From Actinomycetes bacterium (GTDB lineage: Bacteria > Actinomycetota > Thermoleophilia > Solirubrobacterales > 70-9): a stretch of 6,570 bases of DNA. Every line of letters starts with the position of its first letter. Position 1 is the stretch's first letter. Below, one piece after another: positions 1 through 4,975 of the stretch. The translations under genes and the position numbers were made by a program. The stretch covers positions 1 through 6,570 of the forward strand of contig JAEZIQ010000093.1 of assembly GCA_023436605.1 (NCBI GenBank). The letters run 5' to 3'. Below the pieces are notes generated by a model, which worked only from the letters and a program-made list of their open reading frames with translations, was not told the origin of the DNA and did not search any database.

Positions 1-1
1 C

Positions 2-124
2 TTCATGCCGGTTATCGCCAATCACCGCGTCATGCCGCAGTCTCTCGAGGAGAGCTACCGCGTGGTGCGGGAAGCCTTCGAAGGAAAGACCGATCCCGGA
101 GACGAAGGACCGTCGGACCAGTAA
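2..124 (+). CDS. C-terminal 40 residues of an unidentified protein (5' partial)
   Basis: The frame is open from the first complete codon to a TAA at 122-124 and encodes 40 residues, beginning FMPVIANHRVMPQSLEES and ending in an acidic, probably disordered tail (KTDPGDEGPSDQ). The part before the tail could form an amphipathic helix (LEESYRVVREAFEG). I do not recognise the family. It is read in the same direction and the same frame as the phosphohexomutase gene, whose likely start lies 27 nt after this stop, so the two are probably co-transcribed. It is judged coding because the frame is continuous, codon use is high-GC in the third position, and the stop is followed directly by a ribosome binding site. 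Confidence 0.6.
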   Translation, partial: FMPVIANHRVMPQSLEESYRVVREAFEGKTDPGDEGPSDQ

Positions 125-135
125 CCAGCCAACGC

Positions 136-144
136 AGGAAAGGG
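136..144 (+). promoter_or_regulatory. Ribosome binding site that favours an ATT start at 152
   Basis: The purine stretch AGGAAAGGG lies 7 nt before the ATT at 152-154. That is normal Shine-Dalgarno spacing for ATT at 152, but far too distant (55 nt) for the first in-frame ATG at 200. An ATC at 146 would be too close and an ATC at 158 a little far. This site is the main evidence for choosing position 152. Confidence 0.6.
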
Positions 145-151
145 CATCACC

Positions 152-1507
152 ATTTCGATCTTCAAGGCATATGACATCCGCGGGCTCTACGGCGACGAGA
201 TGGACGAGAACACGGCGGAGCAGATCGGCCGCGCCTTTGTCCTGACGCTCGCCGACCTGGTTCGCAAGGATCCGCATGACCTGAAGATCGGGCTGGGCCG
301 CGACATGCGCCTTTCCGCCCCGACCATGGCGGCCGCCTACCGCGACGGCATGGTCGCCGAAGGCGCCCACGTGATCGATGCCGGTCAGGTTGCGACCGAG
401 ATGCTCTACTACCTGGTGGGCAGCCGGGACCTGGACGGCGGCGCGATGTGCACCGCCTCCCATAACCCCAAGGCCTACACCGGCGTCAAGCTGGTCCAGC
501 AAGGCGCTCTTGCCCTTTCCGGCGACGCCGGGATCGGCGACATCCGCGGCCTGGTCGAAGCGGGGATGGGCGAAGCTCCGGGTGGCGGCAGCCACGAAGA
601 GATCGACATCTGGGACGAGTACCACGAGGCAGCCCTCAAGTTCATCGATCCCTCCCAGGTGAAGCCGATGCGGATCGTGGTCGATGGCGGCAACGGCATG
701 GCCGGCCCGATGGTCGGCCCGATCCTGAAGAAACTCGGGATGGACCTGATCGAGCTCTACTTCGAACCGAACGGCGAGTTTCCCGATCATGAGCCGAACC
801 CGCTGCTCGAAGAGAACCGTCAGCTGATCATCGACACCGTGAAGAAGGAAGGGGCCGACCTCGGCATCGCCTGGGACGGCGACTCGGACCGCTGCTTCTT
901 CATCGACGGCGACGGACGTTTCTGTGACGGCGACTTCATCTGCGCCCTGCTGGCCCGATCGGCCCTGGAGACCGAGCCGGGCGGCACCATCCTCTACGAC
1001 CCGCGCTCGAGCCGCGCCGTCCCCGATGTGGTGGCCGCGGCCGGAGGCCGAACCGATCTCTCCCGGGTCGGCCACGCTTTCTTCAAGCGCCGCATGCGCG
1101 AGGAGAACGCGGTTTTCGGCGGCGAGGTTTCCGGGCACTACTACTTCCGTGATTTCTACTGCGCCGATTCCGGATCGATCCCGGCCCTCCGGCTGCTCGA
1201 GCTCCTGTCAAAGGACGGCCGTTCCCTGTCCGAACTGATGGAGGAGTTCCACTCGAAATACTTCATCTCCGGCGAGATCAATTCCGAGGTCGAGGATCCC
1301 CAGGCCAAGATGGACGAACTCGAGGCGCTTCACCCCGATGCCGAGATCACCCACCTCGACGGGGTCTCGGTCGATTACGAGGACTGGCACTTCAATGTCC
1401 GGCCTTCGAACACCGAGCCTCTGCTTCGACTCAACCTCGAGTCGCTGATCTCGCGCGAAGACATGGAGAGGAAGCGGGACGAGGTTCTCGCGGTGATCCG
1501 TGGCTGA
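152..1507 (+). CDS. manB: Phosphomannomutase/phosphoglucomutase (alpha-D-phosphohexomutase)
   Basis: Interconverts hexose 6-phosphate and hexose 1-phosphate (mannose and/or glucose) in the cytosol, feeding GDP-mannose or UDP-glucose synthesis. Counting from ATT at 152 (451 aa, normal for the family), all four family signatures are present: the phosphoserine loop TASHNP with catalytic Ser103, the Mg-binding loop DGDSDR at 242-247, the sugar-recognition loop GEVSGH at 324-329, and the phosphate-binding loop RPSNTEP at 417-423. The conserved N-terminal motif (IFKAYDIRGLYGDE) is encoded at 158-199, upstream of the first ATG (200), so a start at 200 would remove part of domain 1. No ATG, GTG, TTG or CTG lies in frame between the preceding stop (122) and 200. 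ATT at 152 with the ribosome site at 136-144 is the best choice. It overlaps the next gene by 8 nt. The mannose versus glucose preference cannot be told from sequence; family assignment is very secure, the start less so. Confidence 0.95.
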   Translation: MSIFKAYDIRGLYGDEMDENTAEQIGRAFVLTLADLVRKDPHDLKIGLGRDMRLSAPTMAAAYRDGMVAEGAHVIDAGQVATEMLYYLVGSRDLDGGAMCTASHNPKAYTGVKLVQQGALALSGDAGIGDIRGLVEAGMGEAPGGGSHEEIDIWDEYHEAALKFIDPSQVKPMRIVVDGGNGMAGPMVGPILKKLGMDLIELYFEPNGEFPDHEPNPLLEENRQLIIDTVKKEGADLGIAWDGDSDRCFFIDGDGRFCDGDFICALLARSALETEPGGTILYDPRSSRAVPDVVAAAGGRTDLSRVGHAFFKRRMREENAVFGGEVSGHYYFRDFYCADSGSIPALRLLELLSKDGRSLSELMEEFHSKYFISGEINSEVEDPQAKMDELEALHPDAEITHLDGVSVDYEDWHFNVRPSNTEPLLRLNLESLISREDMERKRDEVLAVIRG

Positions 1508-2519
1508 GCCCGAACCTACCCCGGAATCGGAAGCGGCCCTCGCCCGGGCCCGTGAATGGGGCATCCACACGATTCCCGTTCCCACGCCGTTTGCGGTCGG
1601 GCGAATCAACTGCTACCTGCTCGAGGGCGAACCCCTGACCCTGATCGACGCGGGACCTCGTTCCGAGCGTTCCCTCGAGGTGCTGGAAGCAGGCATCGAA
1701 GCGGCCGGGTACTCGATCGGTGACCTCGACCTGATTGTCGCCACCCATCAGCACATCGACCACATCGGTCTGATCTCCACCCTCGTCGAGAGGTCCGGTG
1801 CCGATGTCGCCGCACTCGACATCTCGGTCGAGCGTCTGGCCGAGTTCGCTTTCGGTTCCGAGCAGGAAGACCAGCTCGCGGTCGACCTGATGGTGCGTTA
1901 CGGCGTGCCTCAGGAGATCGCCAATGTCCTCAAGGAAGTCACCCGCAGCTACCGGGAACTGGCGGCCCCGGTCAAGGTGACTCAGCCGTTCAGCGTCGGC
2001 GAGAAAGTGGCCATGGGTTCGCGGCAGTACGAGATCTTCCACCGCCCCGGTCACAGTCCCTCTGACACCGTTTTCTGGGACGAGGAGCGGAAACTGATGT
2101 TCGGGGGCGACCACTTGCTGTCCCACATCTCGTCGAATCCGCTGATCTCGAAACCCCTGGACCAGTCCTCGGGCCGAACCAAGTCGTTGATCAACTACCG
2201 AGACTCCCTTCGGGCGACCGCGGAAATGCCGATCGAGATCATGCTTTCCGGCCACGGACTGGCGATCACCGATCACGCCGAGTTGATCGAGAAGCGTCTG
2301 GCCGGTCAGGACCGGCGCACCGAGAAGATCTACCGGTTGATCGCCGAGGGCCACGAAACCCCGCATGGCGTCGCCAATGCGATCTGGGGTGACATCGCCC
2401 TGACTCAGGCATACCTGACCCTCTCCGAAGTGATCGGCCACCTCGACATCCTCGTCGCCGACGGTCGGGTCGTCGAAAACGAGGGCGAGAAGTACTCGAC
2501 CTTCGAGGTGGTCTCATGA
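1500..2519 (+). CDS. Metallo-beta-lactamase-fold hydrolase with C-terminal helical extension
   Basis: A 339-residue MBL-fold protein. The zinc-site signatures are visible: HxHxDH as THQHIDH (His83, His85, Asp87, His88), His185 in RPGHSPSD, Asp204 in FGGDHLL, and a late His252 in LSGHG. Residues 1-255 form the MBL domain. Residues about 260-339 resemble the winged-helix tail seen in LACTB2/glyoxalase II-like relatives. No signal peptide is visible, so it should be cytosolic. The substrate is unknown; hydrolysis of a thioester, phosphodiester or other ester is equally possible. The GTG start overlaps the last codons of the mutase gene by 8 nt, with only a poorly spaced GAGG (1481-1484) upstream, so translation is probably coupled to that gene. 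Its own stop overlaps the kinase ATG. The fold is secure, the function open. Confidence 0.88.
   Translation: MAEPEPTPESEAALARAREWGIHTIPVPTPFAVGRINCYLLEGEPLTLIDAGPRSERSLEVLEAGIEAAGYSIGDLDLIVATHQHIDHIGLISTLVERSGADVAALDISVERLAEFAFGSEQEDQLAVDLMVRYGVPQEIANVLKEVTRSYRELAAPVKVTQPFSVGEKVAMGSRQYEIFHRPGHSPSDTVFWDEERKLMFGGDHLLSHISSNPLISKPLDQSSGRTKSLINYRDSLRATAEMPIEIMLSGHGLAITDHAELIEKRLAGQDRRTEKIYRLIAEGHETPHGVANAIWGDIALTQAYLTLSEVIGHLDILVADGRVVENEGEKYSTFEVVS
2505..2511 (+). promoter_or_regulatory. Ribosome binding site of the lipid kinase gene
   Basis: GAGGTGG lies just before the ATG at 2516 and inside the last codons of the preceding gene. It supports the start at 2516, together with the ATGA stop/start overlap at 2516-2519. 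Confidence 0.6.
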
Positions 2520-3487
2520 ACGTGGAGCCGGTCGCCCCCAAGCTGAACGGCAAGCGCCGCATGCTGATCATCGTGAACCCCTACGCGACCACGGTCTCGG
2601 ACCGGCTGAAGAACCTGGTCGTCTACGCGCTCCAGGGCCGCTACGAGGTTGAAGTCGAGGCAACCCAGAGTCAGGATCACGCGACCGAGATCGGCCGCGA
2701 CGCGGTCGACGGTGGCTACGACATCGTGGTCGCCTTCGGCGGCGACGGCACGGTGAACGAAGTCGCCAACGGCCTGGCCGGCACCGACATCCCGGTCACC
2801 TTCCTTCCCGGCGGCAACACGAACGTGGTCTGCCGCACGCTCGGCATCCCCAATGACGTGGTCGACGCGACCGAGCACCTGCTTTCACTCGCGGACGACT
2901 TCCGGCCCCGCAAGATCGACCTGGGCAAGGTCAACGACCGCCATTTCGTGTTCTCCTGCGGTGCCGGCATCGATGCGACCGTGGTCGAACAGGTCGACGC
3001 CAACCCGAAGTGGAAGCGTCGTGCCGGCCCCTGGTTTTACTCCTGGGTGGCGACCAAGGGTTACTTCCGCAACTACATGCGGAACCCCGTGCGGCTCGAG
3101 CTCGAGATCGGCGGCGAGACGCACACCGGAGTCACCGCCCTGGCCCAGAACTCCGACCCTTTCACCTACTTCAGCCGGCAACCGGTGAGGGTCTGCGAGA
3201 ACGTGGCAATCGACGACGGCACGCTCGGCATGGTTCTGCTCAAGCGCGCCAACCTGCTCGACATGGGCGCGATCGTCCCCCGCCTGCTCGCCCAGCGGCT
3301 GAAGGCGGCAAAGCACAGCCAAGTCGAGACTTTCGAGCTGTTCAGCGAGGCCCGGATCCGGTCCGGTTCCACCGACGAGTCGGGGTCTGTCCGCCCCTTC
3401 CCCGTCCAGGTCGACGGCGACTACATCGGCACCTACGAGGAGATCACCCTCGAAGCCGACCCGGGCGCGCTCACGATCGTCGCCTGA
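2516..3487 (+). CDS. Diacylglycerol kinase-like lipid kinase (DagK/YegS family)
   Basis: A 323-residue, family-length protein of the DagK/YegS/sphingosine-kinase superfamily, which phosphorylates a lipid alcohol with ATP at the inner membrane face. The nucleotide loop GGDGTVNE is at 75-82. The second glycine-rich loop is PGGNTNVVCRTLGIP (98-112), where the classical bacterial DagK loop reads PxGTxND; the last Asp is Val here. SCGAGIDATVVE (147-158), DDGTLG (233-238) and VDGDYIG (299-305) match the C-terminal beta-sandwich domain, and the C-terminus (DPGALTIVA) is typical. No signal peptide or membrane segment is seen. It is the last gene of the overlapping run after the mutase and the MBL hydrolase. 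Diacylglycerol is a reasonable substrate guess, but other lipids are possible. Confidence 0.92.
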   Translation: MNVEPVAPKLNGKRRMLIIVNPYATTVSDRLKNLVVYALQGRYEVEVEATQSQDHATEIGRDAVDGGYDIVVAFGGDGTVNEVANGLAGTDIPVTFLPGGNTNVVCRTLGIPNDVVDATEHLLSLADDFRPRKIDLGKVNDRHFVFSCGAGIDATVVEQVDANPKWKRRAGPWFYSWVATKGYFRNYMRNPVRLELEIGGETHTGVTALAQNSDPFTYFSRQPVRVCENVAIDDGTLGMVLLKRANLLDMGAIVPRLLAQRLKAAKHSQVETFELFSEARIRSGSTDESGSVRPFPVQVDGDYIGTYEEITLEADPGALTIVA

Positions 3488-3493
3488 AAGCGT

Positions 3494-3520
3494 TTGCCGA
3501 CGCTCGGCTCCGGCTACCAT
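3494..3520 (+). promoter_or_regulatory. Probable promoter for a leaderless thiamine-binding gene transcript
   Basis: A TTGCCG box (3494-3499) and a TACCAT box (3515-3520, matching the actinobacterial TANNNT -10) are separated by 15 nt, or 16 if TTTGCC is used. The ATG at 3527 lies where transcription would start, with 6 nt between. No Shine-Dalgarno sequence precedes that ATG. Together these point to a leaderless mRNA; the spacer is slightly short. Confidence 0.45.
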
Positions 3521-3526
3521 CGGTTC

Positions 3527-3826
3527 ATGGCTACCGCTGACATCACTGTCCTGCCGATTGGCCGCGAAGGTGCCTCGATCGGTGATCTGCTCGCCGTGAT
3601 CGCCCGCCACCTCGAAGCCCAGGACAAGGTCCACTTCGAACTCCACGCAATGGGAACCAGCCTCGAAGGCGACCCGGCCGACATCTTCGCCCTCGCCGCC
3701 GAGATCCACGCCCTCCCCTTCCAGTCGGGAATCCCCCGTGTCTACACGGTCCTCAAAGTGGACCAACGAACCGACAAAGAACAATCCCTCGAATCCAAGG
3801 TGAAGTCGGTAGAAGACCGCCTCTAG
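3527..3826 (+). CDS. Thiamine-binding protein of the MTH1187/YkoF family
   Basis: A 99-residue protein matching the small single-domain MTH1187/YBL001c family (Thiamine_BP, formerly DUF77) along its whole length. It begins ADITVLPIG, has the characteristic central motif HAMGTSLEGD, then RVYTVLKVDQRTDK, and ends in the helix SLESKVKSVEDRL. Members are cytosolic, form ferredoxin-like oligomers, and in the YkoF branch bind thiamine or its pyrimidine moiety; a role in thiamine handling is therefore likely but not proven. An in-frame TTG at 3494 would add 11 residues unlike the family and overlaps the promoter, so ATG 3527 is preferred. No ribosome binding site is seen. No thiamine riboswitch and no thi genes are visible nearby. 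Confidence 0.88.
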   Translation: MATADITVLPIGREGASIGDLLAVIARHLEAQDKVHFELHAMGTSLEGDPADIFALAAEIHALPFQSGIPRVYTVLKVDQRTDKEQSLESKVKSVEDRL

Positions 3827-3859
3827 AGATCCGACTCGCCTCGACCACTAGCGATTTTC

Positions 3860-3907
3860 CACTCCGTTCAAATCACCGGGTTATGGCACCGGTGATTTGA
3901 ACGGAGT
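3860..3907. repeat. Palindromic repeat, left copy: perfect 19-bp arms, 9-nt loop
   Basis: The arms ACTCCGTTCAAATCACCGG (3861-3879) and its exact reverse complement (3889-3907) enclose the loop GTTATGGCA. It lies 34 nt after the thiamine-binding gene and about 80 nt before the DUF559 gene. It could act as a terminator for the upstream gene, but there is no T-run after it. A related copy in the same orientation lies at 4894-4941 (37 of 48 positions identical). Confidence 0.9.
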
Positions 3908-3924
3908 TCCCCTTCGGTCCCCTC

Positions 3925-3945
3925 GGGTGCTGATTTGTTGCACCC
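3925..3945. repeat. Small hairpin upstream of the DUF559 gene
   Basis: GGGTGC (3925-3930) and GCACCC (3940-3945) can pair around a 9-nt loop, TGATTTGTT. The TGATTTG in the loop also occurs in the right arm of the large palindrome at 3893-3899. It lies in the leader of the DUF559 gene; its function is unknown and the short stem could be chance. Confidence 0.35.
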
Positions 3946-3986
3946 ATTGAGCCACGTGTGAGCTTTTGGGCGCCAACATTGGCCAC

Positions 3987-4934
3987 ATGTCGAATGGTGT
4001 TGAAGCGAGACGCATCGCATACTCGTTGGCCGTCTCCCAGGAGGGGGTCATCGCGAGGCGGCAACTCTTAGGGCGAGGCGTCTCGGACGACGTGGTCAGG
4101 TACTGGTTGCGAAGCGGATATGTCTTCAGTTTCCTGCCGGGTGTCTATTCCCTGGGCCGTCCGGGAGATACCGATGAGGCGTATTGGATGGCCGGGATTC
4201 TCTATGGCGGAGATGGCTCGATCCTGGCGGGCGAGGCAGCCGCCCAAGCCTGGGGAATGACCGAGAAGCATCACTCGATCGATGTGGTCAGGACTTTCGG
4301 AAGCCGGAAGATCATCCGTGGACTTCCGCCACACGAAGACCTGAAGTTCTCGCTCCGCCGAGGCTCAATCGTTTCCGATGACTTCGCATGGAATGACTCC
4401 CTGCCCCTGATGGACCCGGCTCGTCTGCTGATCGACCTCTGTGCCCAGGTCGATCAGCGCCGACTTCGCCGCTACTTCATCGAAGCCGGTCGACACGGTC
4501 TCCTGACCGCGACCTGCCTCAACCGGATGGAACGCAGGAGCCTGAAGTTCAAGAACCGGAAGAACCTGACCCGGCTGATCTCCCTTTGGGATCCGACCAC
4601 CGGTCGCATCCGTTCGATCCTGGAAGGCGAGTTCAAGCTGCTCTGCGCCGAAGGGAAAGTTCGTTCCCCTTTCGTGAATCACCGGATCGGCAGGTACGAG
4701 GTTGACGCTGTCTGGCTCGAAGAGAAAGTTGTCGTCGAACTGGACGGGCGGAAGTTTCACAGCGACGCGGAGGCATTGGCGGCGGATTCAGAGAAGACGC
4801 GCTACCTGAGGAGCCTGGGATACACGGTGCTCCGGTTCACCTGGAATGACGTGATCGAGCGTCCGGAATGGGTCCTGGAACGGATCAGGGCCGCACTCGG
4901 TTCAAATCACAGGGATATGACGCCAGTAGCTTGA
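3987..4934 (+). CDS. AbiEi-like winged helix plus DUF559 (Vsr-like) endonuclease domain protein
   Basis: From ATG 3987 the protein has 315 residues. Residues about 10-60 (LAVSQEGVIARRQLLGRGVS, then WLRSGYVFSFLPGVYSLG) match the N-terminal winged-helix domain of AbiEi-type antitoxin-domain proteins. GSILAGEAAAQAWGM continues that pattern. Residues about 230-305 match DUF559, a Vsr-like PD-(D/E)XK fold: NHRIGRYEVDAVW with Asp240, VVVELDGRKFH with Glu252 and His258, then RYLRSLGYTVLRFTW. A DNA-binding nuclease role is inferred; no member activity is known to me. No AbiEii-type nucleotidyltransferase partner is adjacent. The last ~10 codons and the stop lie in the right palindromic repeat. No ribosome site precedes ATG 3987 or the alternative TTG 3966 (7 residues longer); AACATT at 3975-3980 could be a weak -10 of a leaderless transcript. 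It uses a TTA codon (4068-4070), unlike its neighbours. It stands alone and converges with rel. Confidence 0.85.
   Translation: MSNGVEARRIAYSLAVSQEGVIARRQLLGRGVSDDVVRYWLRSGYVFSFLPGVYSLGRPGDTDEAYWMAGILYGGDGSILAGEAAAQAWGMTEKHHSIDVVRTFGSRKIIRGLPPHEDLKFSLRRGSIVSDDFAWNDSLPLMDPARLLIDLCAQVDQRRLRRYFIEAGRHGLLTATCLNRMERRSLKFKNRKNLTRLISLWDPTTGRIRSILEGEFKLLCAEGKVRSPFVNHRIGRYEVDAVWLEEKVVVELDGRKFHSDAEALAADSEKTRYLRSLGYTVLRFTWNDVIERPEWVLERIRAALGSNHRDMTPVA
4427..4458. repeat. Perfect 12-bp inverted repeat inside the DUF559 gene
   Basis: GCTGATCGACCT (4427-4438) and AGGTCGATCAGC (4447-4458) are exact reverse complements around an 8-nt loop, CTGTGCCC. It falls in codons for LLIDLCAQVDQRR. It would make a strong mRNA hairpin in mid-gene; the role is unknown. 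Confidence 0.75.
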
Positions 4935-4941
4935 ACCTAGT
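4894..4941. repeat. Palindromic repeat, right copy, partly decayed
   Basis: Aligned without gaps to the left copy at 3860-3907, 37 of 48 positions match, and the first 17 differ at only one (4899). GGTTCAA (4899-4905) still pairs with TTGAACC (4931-4937), while the inner arms have diverged. The pair 4899 G/4937 C replaces C/G at 3865/3903 in the left copy, so pairing is kept. It covers the last codons and the TGA of the DUF559 gene and ends 34 nt before the rel stop. It may also serve as a weak terminator between the convergent genes. Confidence 0.75.
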
Positions 4942-4975
4942 GGCACTTTGGCAGCGCGACCGCGGGCCGGTTGGG

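Larger units (their letters stand above)
3860..4941 (+). other. Candidate cassette: DUF559 gene bracketed by direct palindromic repeats
   Basis: The two related palindromes lie in the same orientation, 1,034 bp apart, and contain only the AbiEi-like/DUF559 gene and its leader. The unit sits between a thiamine-binding gene and the 3' end of rel, a place where an insertion would break nothing. Same-orientation hairpins at both ends recall IS200/IS605-type and REP-associated elements, but no transposase or target-site duplication is visible. That it moves is an inference; repeated terminator-like hairpins are the plain alternative. Confidence 0.3.

Noticed and set aside
2301..2316. GCCGGTC/GACCGGC inverted repeat in the MBL gene
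   Set aside because: The 2-nt loop is too tight for a full stem and short GC-rich matches of this kind are common in coding DNA of this composition.
1431..2441. Long open frame of 336 codons on the minus strand
   Set aside because: It lies antisense to the MBL hydrolase gene, whose zinc motifs are clear, and its translation shows no recognisable motif; long antisense frames are expected in high-GC coding DNA.
2885..3784. Open frame of 299 codons on the minus strand spanning the kinase and thiamine-binding genes
   Set aside because: It runs antisense across two well-supported genes and the promoter between them, and has the Asp/Gly/Val-rich composition of a shadow frame.
3827..3986. CRISPR-like or multi-copy repeat array upstream of the DUF559 gene
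   Set aside because: There is a single palindrome and one small hairpin, with no regularly spaced repeated units.
4895..4915. GGTTCAAATC resembles a tRNA T-loop, suggesting a tRNA fragment or attachment site
   Set aside because: The T-stem does not pair, and no acceptor, anticodon or D arm is present; the same motif is explained by the palindromic repeat.
4935..4975. Possible bidirectional terminator between the DUF559 and rel stops
   Set aside because: I see no stable stem followed by T in either direction within these 41 nt; only the decayed palindrome to the left could serve.
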